A stretch of DNA of 64,000 nt from Planctomycetaceae bacterium (GTDB taxonomy: Bacteria > Planctomycetota > UBA1135 > GCA-002686595), in assembly GCA_016125265.1 (NCBI GenBank), contig WGMC01000031.1, positions 1-64,000 of the forward strand, given 5' to 3'. The notes beneath the pieces are model-generated. The model was given only the letters and a program-made list of their open reading frames with translations. It was not told the DNA's origin and made no database searches. Positions 57,116 to 64,000 of the stretch are shown piece after piece (within the stretch, counting starts at the first letter, position 1; each line of letters begins with the position of its first letter). Made by a program: the position numbers and the translations under genes.

Positions 57116-57819
57116 AACGCATCCTGGTGGTCGAGGACGAGCCGATCTTGCGCATGGCGCTCGTCGACGCCCTGCGCGCGGAGGGTTTCGACGTGCTCGA
57201 GGCTTCCGATGGCAAGAGCGGGTTGCACCTCGCGCTGCGCGAGGACCCCGATGCCGTGTTGCTCGACCTGATGTTGCCGGTGCTCGACGGTTTCGGCGTG
57301 CTGCGGGCGCTGCGCGAGGACCGCTTGGCTGCGCCCGTATTGATCCTCTCGGCGCGCGGCACGGAGTTGGACCGCATCCGCGGATTCGAGTACGGCGCGG
57401 ACGATTACGTGGTCAAGCCGTTCTCGATGGCGGAACTCCTCCTGCGGCTGCGTGCGGCCCTCGCGCGCCGGGCGGGAGCTACGCCCGGTGTCGCCGCGGA
57501 AACGGATGGGCAACGGGCGCGGTTCGGGGCGGTGGAGGTGGACTTCGGCGCCTACAGCCTGGTGAACGAAGGGGTGCGCCACGGGCTCTCCCGGCGCGAA
57601 CTCGAGTTGCTGCAGTACTTCCTCGCCCACGATGGCGAGGCCCTCGAGCGCGAGCGCATCCTGGAAGACGTGTGGGATCCGGCGGAGGACCCGACCACCC
57701 GCACGATCGACCAACACGTCTTGAAGCTGCGCAAGAAGATCGAACGCAACCCCGCCGAACCGCAACACATCGCGACCGTGCACGGGGTGGGTTACCGCTT
57801 CTCCCGTGTGCCGCGTTGA
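57112..57819 (+). CDS. OmpR-family response regulator
   Basis: 235 residues. Receiver domain with acidic pocket E8/D9, phospho-acceptor D52 (LLDLMLP), S80 and K102 (VVKPFS), then a winged-helix DNA-binding domain (LSRRELELLQYFLAHDGEALERERILEDVW, TIDQHVLKLRKKIERNP, HIATVHGVGYRF). Partner of the kinase just upstream, translationally coupled. Targets unknown. Confidence 0.95.
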   Translation: MKRILVVEDEPILRMALVDALRAEGFDVLEASDGKSGLHLALREDPDAVLLDLMLPVLDGFGVLRALREDRLAAPVLILSARGTELDRIRGFEYGADDYVVKPFSMAELLLRLRAALARRAGATPGVAAETDGQRARFGAVEVDFGAYSLVNEGVRHGLSRRELELLQYFLAHDGEALERERILEDVWDPAEDPTTRTIDQHVLKLRKKIERNPAEPQHIATVHGVGYRFSRVPR

Positions 57820-57936
57820 CGCGCCGTTGACGGCGCGGCGGAGGGCAGGCGCCCTCGGGATCGTCCCAGGTTCCGAAGGCGCGCGCTCTGCCGCGGGCGC
57901 CCCTCGCGCTACAACCAACCACGGAGTTTGCCGCCC

Positions 57937-60594
57937 ATGAATCTCGCCACGAGCATCCTATGGATCCTGACGCACGCCGCGCAGCCGGCGCCGTACCAGG
58001 ACACCCCGCCCCCGGCCGCCATCGAGCTGGCGGCGGAACTCGCCGCGTGGGAACTCGCCGCCGCGACGGACGGGGACGACGATCGGATCCTCGCACGCAT
58101 CGAAGCGCTCGTCGAGCGCGCGCGAGCCGCGCGCGAAGCGGCGCCGGGGGACGCGGCGCTGCGCGACGCCGTGGCCCGCGTGGAATCCGCTCGCACCCGC
58201 TTCCGCTTGGCGCGCGGCCTGGATGCACCCGGCGCCGGCGGCACTTCGGCCCCGCGCAGTGCGGGGCTCGGGACACCCGAGGACGTGGTCGTCGAACAGA
58301 CCGTGCGTGTGTTCCTCTCGTCGGACGACACCGCGGGACTCATGGATCTCGGCGCGCTCGCGGTGCCGCATCTTGCTGCGATCGCGCGCGAAATGACCCC
58401 GGCGTCCGCCAACGGCCTGTCTGCGCGAGCACTCTTTGCCTTGGGCTTGATCGATGCGTCCACCGCCCTGGACGTGGTCGCGGACTTGGCCGCGCAAGAG
58501 AGCCTGCTCGTGCGCCGCAAACTCGGGCAGTTCCTCGGCACACGACTCGCGAGTCAACTCTCCGCGAGCCGGTACTGGGTGAGCGACGAGCGTGGAAACG
58601 TGCACTTGGCGAAGGAGAACTGGAACCAGATCACCGACCGCCTGCTCGCGGAACCCGGATTGGACGTGGGCAGCCTCGAGCACTGGCTCTACGCCGGCGC
58701 GCGATGGGGCCATGTGGCGAGTTCCGCGGCGGCGGCCTTGCTTGCGGCCGATGCAGCGCAAGGTTGGCCTGCGGTCGACTCCATGCACGAGGGCCTGCGG
58801 CCGCTGTACGAAGCGGGTCTGGCCCATGCCGACGCGGACGTCCGTCGGCTTTGTATCGCGGCGCTGCGTGGTTCGCTGGACACCACGGCGGTGTACGCGC
58901 TCGCGGCGGACCCTGATCCCGCGGTGCGCGTCGAGGTCGCGAGGACGCTCGCTCCCCATTCCTACCACCCGTGGATCGAACCCGACCGAGATCGCGTGCT
59001 GGTGCAGCGTGTGCCCGAGCCGAACTCCAGTTGGCGCTGGGCCCTTCACCTATTGCTGCGGGACGAGGACGAGACGGCGCGCAACGCGGCTCTCGAGGGC
59101 GCGATCGCCAAGCGTCCCGACGGCATCGCGGTGCTCACGGCCCCGGAGCTCTTGGACCTCGACCGTGTGGTGACGGAACCCGCGACCTTGGTTCGGCTGT
59201 ACGAGGTGGTGTTGCAGCGCCACCGTGACATGGCCGCAGAGGTCCTGCGGCGCGCCTTCGCGCACTCGGCCCGACGCGATGCCCCTAGCACGAGGTGGGA
59301 TTCGCTGCTCCGACCGATCGTCGAACGGCCGGACCAGTACCCCGGAACCGCGGTTGGCATGGCGCTCTTGGATGGCCTGGAGCGGCTTGCATCGCGCGAC
59401 CTGTGGCACGTCGCCGTGCCCCATGATCCCGACGCCGCGCGCGTCGTGCCTCCGCTTCCCGACTGGCTGCGGCGGCTCGACGATTTGGCCCGGGTGCGCG
59501 CGCTCCGCGCCTTGCACGCCGTCGATCCGATCGCGGCCTGGCGCATCGCGACGGCGATGCCGACGGGCGAACAAGCAGAACCTTGGCGCGCGCTGATGGG
59601 GGATGCGAGCGCGGACTCCGTGCTGCGCCTGTGCGCCGCACCGGGAGCGATCGCGCCAACCGGCGGCGTCGAGCAAGTCGACTTCGTCGCCCGCGCCATC
59701 TTGGATGCGATGCCGCGCTTCCTAGGCGAGCCGTGGCCGGACGACGAGAAGCCGCTGTCGGAGGGGGAACGCGCCGGCCGACTCTCCCAGTTGGTGCAGG
59801 ACCTCGCTGGCCGGCTCGCGGCGAGCGGGCAGCCGGCGTCGGAGCTGCTGGTGCGGCTTGTGCGCGAACCCGGGTTCCCGCGTGCCGCGGTGGAGCGCAT
59901 CACTCTCCCCGACGTGGTCGGCGAACCCGCGGCCGATCTCGTGCGCGCCGTGATGGCGCGATTCCCCGACTTCCTGGGATCGCGGCAGACGGAGTTGCTC
60001 GCGGTGCTGATGTCCGCGAGCGCGGCCCTCCCGACCGACGAGCGCCACGCGTTCTGGGCGCAGGCCCTGGCTGGCAATACCTGGGTGCAGCAGGCGGCCC
60101 TGCGGGCCATCCGCGCCAGCCGGGACCTCGGCGCCGTCGATCTCCTGCGCGAGGCTTCCACCCGGCCCAACATCAGCTACCACGGCTTCGCCGACACGGC
60201 CGCGGCCCTCGGGGGCGACGCGGCGGCACGGCTGCTCCTCGACCTGGCAGCGTCCGCGCCGAACCGGGAAACGCGCGCGGCCGTTGCGGAGTCCCTGGAC
60301 CAACTGCTCGCCCTGCAGGAAGCCGAGGCGCGCTGGCAGCGCCGTCAGGATGCGGCGGCGGTCCGCGAGCGGGCGATCGCGGAGTTGGTGCAGCTCCTCG
60401 ACTCCGCCGACACCAGCGACGAGCAGAAGGTGGAGTCGGTGCGCGGTTTGGCGCTGCTCGAGGCCGTCGAGGAGTTGCCGCGGCTCGTGCGGTTGCTCGT
60501 GTCGCCGTCGCCGGCGCTCGCCGAGGCCGCCCGGGAGAGTCTGGCGCGACTCCACCTGGCGTCCGGCGACGGGACCCGGGTCAGGGCGCGATGA
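57937..60594 (+). CDS. Large HEAT-repeat-like secreted protein
   Basis: 885 residues. A short hydrophobic signal (ATSILWILTHAAQPAP) and then an alpha-solenoid of HEAT-like pairs, e.g. GLAHADADVRRLCIAALRGSLDTTAVYALAADPDPAVRVEVARTLAPHSY and ESVRGLALLEAVEELPRLVRLLVSPSPALAEAARESLARL. GGAG is upstream of ATG 57937; a TTG at 57928 is also in frame. The end overlaps the convergent 60581 gene by 14 bases. It may belong to the regulon of the neighbouring two-component system, but nothing in the sequence shows this. Confidence 0.6.
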   Translation: MNLATSILWILTHAAQPAPYQDTPPPAAIELAAELAAWELAAATDGDDDRILARIEALVERARAAREAAPGDAALRDAVARVESARTRFRLARGLDAPGAGGTSAPRSAGLGTPEDVVVEQTVRVFLSSDDTAGLMDLGALAVPHLAAIAREMTPASANGLSARALFALGLIDASTALDVVADLAAQESLLVRRKLGQFLGTRLASQLSASRYWVSDERGNVHLAKENWNQITDRLLAEPGLDVGSLEHWLYAGARWGHVASSAAAALLAADAAQGWPAVDSMHEGLRPLYEAGLAHADADVRRLCIAALRGSLDTTAVYALAADPDPAVRVEVARTLAPHSYHPWIEPDRDRVLVQRVPEPNSSWRWALHLLLRDEDETARNAALEGAIAKRPDGIAVLTAPELLDLDRVVTEPATLVRLYEVVLQRHRDMAAEVLRRAFAHSARRDAPSTRWDSLLRPIVERPDQYPGTAVGMALLDGLERLASRDLWHVAVPHDPDAARVVPPLPDWLRRLDDLARVRALRALHAVDPIAAWRIATAMPTGEQAEPWRALMGDASADSVLRLCAAPGAIAPTGGVEQVDFVARAILDAMPRFLGEPWPDDEKPLSEGERAGRLSQLVQDLAGRLAASGQPASELLVRLVREPGFPRAAVERITLPDVVGEPAADLVRAVMARFPDFLGSRQTELLAVLMSASAALPTDERHAFWAQALAGNTWVQQAALRAIRASRDLGAVDLLREASTRPNISYHGFADTAAALGGDAAARLLLDLAASAPNRETRAAVAESLDQLLALQEAEARWQRRQDAAAVRERAIAELVQLLDSADTSDEQKVESVRGLALLEAVEELPRLVRLLVSPSPALAEAARESLARLHLASGDGTRVRAR

Positions 60595-62152
60595 CGAAGT
60601 CGATGGCCGTGCTGAGCTCCACCGGGGGAGGCAGCACGGGCACGGGACCGAGCGCGACGGCCTGGGCGCGTAGGCTCGCGCCGGCGAGCCCGGGCACGTT
60701 GGGGAACGGCACGGTGATCTGCGCCTCGGTGAGGACGAAGCCGAGGTCCACACGCACCGAGGCGCCGAGGTCGATCAGGAGCTCGCCGAGCCCCAAAAGA
60801 TCGATGCCACACGGACCGAGCGACGGGCCGAAAAACAGGAAGCCGACGCCTGGGGAAATGGTCTCCGGCACGAACCGGAAGGTCAGCGAGTTGCCGATCT
60901 TCGGCGCCTGCGGGCCCGCGACCAGGTCCGCGCTGTTCGCGCCGCAGCCCGGCACGTAGGTCAGCCCGGTCGCACATCCGAGGCGCGCTACGCGACCCGC
61001 GGACGCGCCGCCCACGTTGGTGAAGAGCCCACCGACGTAGAGCGCCGGCGCTCCCGCACCGGGGCCCGCGGCCAGGGCGATCGCGGTGGTGTTCACGGTG
61101 GGGGATTGGCTCGTCCAACTGGCGCCGTCCCAGTTGGCGACGAAGCCGCCGAAGGCCCCCGCGGCCCAGAGCCGCACACCCGAGCCCAGGTCCGCCGGAA
61201 GCAGTGACGAGGGCGGTCCCGTCAGGCCTCCTCCCATCGCCGACCAACTGGCGCCATTCCAACGCGCGACGCGCACGGCTTGCAGCGTGCCGGCGACGGA
61301 GAAACTGCCGCCGACGACCAGCGATTCGCCACTGCCGTCGTCGTGCACCGTCAGGCTGTCGGCGGCGCCGTTGAGGCCCTCGAGCAAACGCGCCCACGTG
61401 CTGCCGTTCCACCGCGCGATGCGCGATGCGCTGGCGGAACCGGCGCTCGTGAAGAGCCCGGCCGCGAACAACTGGGGCCCGGAGCCGTCGTCGTACACCG
61501 CGAGGGCCGTGATCGTGTCGTTGGCTCCGCCGCCGAGCGCGCTCCAACTGCTGCCGTCCCAGCGCGCGACGCGGTTCGCCAGGGTGCCTCCCGCAGCGCT
61601 GAAGGCGCCGGCGGCGTAGAGGTCCTCGCCGTTGCCGTCGTCCCACACCGCGAGGGCGCGGACGGCTCCGTTGAGCCCTGGGCCGAGCGGCGACCAGCTC
61701 ACACCGTTCCACTTGGCGATCCGCGTCGCCACGCCGGCGCCGGCGACGGTGAACGTGCCGGCCGCGAACAGCGCGGGGCCCGTGCCGTCGTCCCAACCGA
61801 CGATCGCGTTGACGTTGCCGCCGTTGAGGCCACCGCCGAGCGGCACCCAGCCGTTGCCCTCCTGCCGCGCGATGCGGCCGATCGGCGCGATGCCGACCTG
61901 AGTGAAGCTGCCGCCCGCGTAGAGGGCCTCCGCGCCGCCCACGTCCACGAACGCGAGGCTGTTGACACCCCCGTTGAATCCCGGCTGGCCGAGGCTCGGG
62001 TCCCAGGCGGTGGCGCACTGGGCGCTGGCCGAGGGTGCGGCGGCGGCCATCACGGAGAGGACCAGCCCGAGCGCGGCGGCGGCGAAGCGGCGGGGACTGG
62101 GAACGACTCGGGCTCCGGCCGGAGCCGGAAGCCTTCGGGACTGGAAGAGCAT
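60581..62152 (-). CDS. Secreted propeller-repeat protein with C-terminal domain
   Basis: 523 residues. Signal peptide (FAAAALGLVLSVMAAAAPSASA) and about eight repeats such as 'NRVARWDGSSWSALGGGAN' followed by 'DTITALAVYDDGSGPQLFAAG'. These are clearly homologous to the repeats at 10997 and 62340. The C-terminal about 110 residues (from GCGANSADL) include GPCGIDLLGLGELLIDLG and end in IDFVIAP, the same domain as in those two. Extracellular; function unknown. ATG 62152 gives the best signal peptide. Confidence 0.7.
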   Translation of the reverse strand: MLFQSRRLPAPAGARVVPSPRRFAAAALGLVLSVMAAAAPSASAQCATAWDPSLGQPGFNGGVNSLAFVDVGGAEALYAGGSFTQVGIAPIGRIARQEGNGWVPLGGGLNGGNVNAIVGWDDGTGPALFAAGTFTVAGAGVATRIAKWNGVSWSPLGPGLNGAVRALAVWDDGNGEDLYAAGAFSAAGGTLANRVARWDGSSWSALGGGANDTITALAVYDDGSGPQLFAAGLFTSAGSASASRIARWNGSTWARLLEGLNGAADSLTVHDDGSGESLVVGGSFSVAGTLQAVRVARWNGASWSAMGGGLTGPPSSLLPADLGSGVRLWAAGAFGGFVANWDGASWTSQSPTVNTTAIALAAGPGAGAPALYVGGLFTNVGGASAGRVARLGCATGLTYVPGCGANSADLVAGPQAPKIGNSLTFRFVPETISPGVGFLFFGPSLGPCGIDLLGLGELLIDLGASVRVDLGFVLTEAQITVPFPNVPGLAGASLRAQAVALGPVPVLPPPVELSTAIDFVIAP

Positions 62153-62278
62153 GGGGAAGGGCGGGGCTGACGTAGCGGCGGGCTGGGGGGCGAACAAGGG
62201 AACCCCGTTTTTGGGACGATCGCAAGCCTCGAGGGGGGAATCGGGGCCCCCGTCCGCCTTCGGGATGCCTCCATCGAC

Positions 62279-62319
62279 GGCCGGGGGCCCGGCCCGGTTC
62301 CCGGACCGGGCCCCCGGCC
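62279..62319. terminator. Long GC hairpin between two secreted-protein genes
   Basis: Stem of 14 bases: GGCCGGGGGCCCGG (62279-62292) against CCGGGCCCCCGGCC (62306-62319). It lies just after the minus-strand gene ending at 62340 and upstream of the gene at 62152, so it would end the former. Confidence 0.6.
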
Positions 62320-62339
62320 CGCACAGGATGCGCCTCCGA

Positions 62340-63893
62340 TCAGGGGCGCAGCTTCAGCAGCAGGCCCGTGGAGAGCTCAAGCGGGAACGGCGCGGACGTC
62401 CCGGCGACCACCGACTGGAGCGGCAGAGTAATGCCCACGTAGGCGGGGTTGTTGGGAATCGGCACCGCGAAGGTGGACAGACCGCCGACCAGGCCCTGGT
62501 TCACGAGCACGGTGGGCGAGGGGAAGGGCGCGAGCAGCGACTCGCCGATGCCCGGCAACACGAAGCCGCAGCCCGCCACGTTGGTGCCCGGCAGACCGGT
62601 CACGAGCAACGCGATGCCGCTGTTGATCGCGCCGCTGTCGACGCGGCAGGAGTACACGGTTCCGACCTTGGGCACCGCGGTCAAGGTGGTGAGCTCCGCC
62701 GGGTTGCTCGCGCAGCCGGGGACGGGGAGCACGGAGTCCGGGCAGCTTTGGTAGCGGGCGACGCGGTTGGCGACCTTGCCGTCCGCCGTGGTGAAGTTGC
62801 CGCCGACCAGGAGCGACGCGCCGCCGCCGTCGTCGAAGGGGCGCAGGGCGAAGACCGTGGTGTTCAAGCCGGCGCCGAGGGCGCTCCAGTTGGCGCCGTC
62901 GAAGCGCGCGATGCGCGAGGCCGTCACGCCGCTGACGCTGGTGAAGTTACCACCCGCCACGAGCCAGCTCGCCGCGCCATCGTTGTACGACGTGAGCGAC
63001 TCCACGGTGTTGTTCGCACCGCTGCCCAACGTCGACCACGAAGCCCCGTTCCAGCGCGCCAGGCGGTTCGCCGTCAAGCCGCCGGCCGTGGTGAACGTGC
63101 CACCGACGTACAGCTGGGGGCCAGTGCCCGCGTTGTGCACCGCGAGGGCCCTCACGGTGTTGTTGAGGCCCGAGCCGAGCGGCGACCAACTGAAGCCGTC
63201 CCAGCGCGCGATGCGGTTCGCCGGCAGGCCACCCGCGACCGTGAACTCGCCGGCCGCGTACAGCGCCGGCCCAAAGCCGGCGTCGTAGACGGCCAGGCAG
63301 CGAACGATGCCGTTGAGGCCCGCGCCGAGCGTGTGCCAAGCCGCGCCGTCCCAGCGCGCGATGCGGTTCGCCGGGTTGCCCCCGGCGGTGGTGAAGCTGC
63401 CCGCGACGTAGAGGCCGGCGAGCGGTCCGCTCGGGATGCTCGCCAGGTCGTAGACGGCCGCGTTGACGCCGCTGCCCAGGGCGCTCCAACTCGTGCCATT
63501 GAACGCCGCCACGCGGTTCACCGTGGTGCCCGCGGTGGTGAACTCACCACCCGCGTAGAGTTTGAGCCCGGTGCCGTCGTTGTGCTCGCGCAGGCGGTAG
63601 ACGGCGTTGTTGGTGGTCGGCACGGACTCCCAGAACACGCCGTTCCAGCGGGACATGTAGTTCGCGGGAAGGCCGTCCGCGGTGGAGAAGGCGCCGGCAG
63701 CGAACAGTTCGGGACCGTTGCCGAGGTCTGCGGCCGCGAAGTCGTACACCGAGGAGTTGAACCCGGTGCCGATGGTACTCCACTCGGGGAAACACTGGGC
63801 CTGGGCCGGGTTGTCGCTGAGGAGCAGGGCGAACGCCGCGGCCGCGGCGAGCACGGCCCTGGGTGCGCACGTGGTTTGCATGGAAGAGCGCAT
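62340..63893 (-). CDS. Secreted propeller-repeat protein with C-terminal domain
   Basis: 517 residues with a signal peptide (VLAAAAAFALLLSDNPAQA). There are seven or eight repeats of about 48 residues: 'NRIARWDGFSWSPLGSGLN' followed by 'NTVRALAVHNAGTGPQLYVGG' and 'TFTTAGGLTA'. The repeats are closely alike, with direct DNA repeats every about 145 bases between 62900 and 63600. The C-terminal domain (from GCASNPAEL) ends LSTGLLLKLRP. Paralogue of the gene at 60581. Function unknown. The last 107 bases of the window hold no gene. Confidence 0.7.
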   Translation of the reverse strand: MRSSMQTTCAPRAVLAAAAAFALLLSDNPAQAQCFPEWSTIGTGFNSSVYDFAAADLGNGPELFAAGAFSTADGLPANYMSRWNGVFWESVPTTNNAVYRLREHNDGTGLKLYAGGEFTTAGTTVNRVAAFNGTSWSALGSGVNAAVYDLASIPSGPLAGLYVAGSFTTAGGNPANRIARWDGAAWHTLGAGLNGIVRCLAVYDAGFGPALYAAGEFTVAGGLPANRIARWDGFSWSPLGSGLNNTVRALAVHNAGTGPQLYVGGTFTTAGGLTANRLARWNGASWSTLGSGANNTVESLTSYNDGAASWLVAGGNFTSVSGVTASRIARFDGANWSALGAGLNTTVFALRPFDDGGGASLLVGGNFTTADGKVANRVARYQSCPDSVLPVPGCASNPAELTTLTAVPKVGTVYSCRVDSGAINSGIALLVTGLPGTNVAGCGFVLPGIGESLLAPFPSPTVLVNQGLVGGLSTFAVPIPNNPAYVGITLPLQSVVAGTSAPFPLELSTGLLLKLRP

Positions 63894-64000
63894 GGGAGAG
63901 ATTCCTAGAGCTGAGGACGGGTGGATTCGGGCCCGCCGCGTCGGTGCCGCGGGTACACCTCCCTACATGGGCGCGCCCACGCCGGCGTTACGGGGAATCT

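Overview
The window is about 70% GC and gene-dense. It looks like chromosome from a free-living, high-GC Gram-negative-type bacterium, most probably a planctomycete. That placement is an inference. It rests on long secreted proteins built from repeats (propellers, VCBS, carboxypeptidase-regulatory-like domains), a right-handed beta-helix protein, PQQ-like and HEAT proteins, a membrane sulfatase-fold enzyme, an outer-membrane barrel and lipoproteins. No insertion sequence, prophage or CRISPR array was seen.

Layout. 1-1000: an ACT-domain gene, then a tandem structured repeat. 995-5168 (-): eno, an FtsB/DivIC-like gene and a PQQ-like propeller gene, overlapping as an operon. 5639-9526 (+): apbE, an outer-membrane barrel, a covalent-FMN protein and a membrane protein, all overlapping; this is a probable extracytoplasmic flavin electron-transfer module. 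9251-10863 (-): a redoxin/DUF4440 fusion and HutD. 10997-14270: a secreted propeller and a lipoprotein. 14316-19947: lexA-imuA and imuB, with two unrelated genes between them. 20270-31538: large secreted or membrane proteins, including a sulfatase-like enzyme and an S41-like protein that has lost its serine. 32177-33385 (-): a lone gene of low GC, probably acquired. 33634-36797: dnaE2 (imuC). 36967-38883: a sigma-like gene and two small partners. 39044-42376 (-): a beta-helix protein and an NhaC antiporter. 42629-50337: housekeeping genes (pssA, folK, mscS, panC, ispE, a DUF2520 gene, a fused aroD-aroE and aroK). 50375-53158: a HEAT-type protein. 53281-53731: an initiator-type tRNA with a damaged acceptor stem, followed by a tandem array carrying inverted tRNA 3' ends. 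53990-55027: a TauE-like gene broken by an in-frame TGA. 55112-57819: a two-component system. 57937-63893: a HEAT protein and two secreted propellers.

The best candidate for something new is the SOS system. lexA-imuA, imuB and dnaE2 lie in three transcription units. Each is preceded by the same palindrome (AGACA-N2-TGTCT), which runs straight into a -10 element of the form TGC-TAGNCT. The start codon lies only 6-8 bases after the -10, so the transcripts should be leaderless and LexA should sit on the core promoter. eno, the ACT gene and hutD have a similar -10-to-start spacing, so leaderless transcription may be common in this organism.

Limits: starts were chosen by hand from overlaps, Shine-Dalgarno-like motifs, signal peptides and promoter spacing. 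Family names come from motif recognition, not from database searches.
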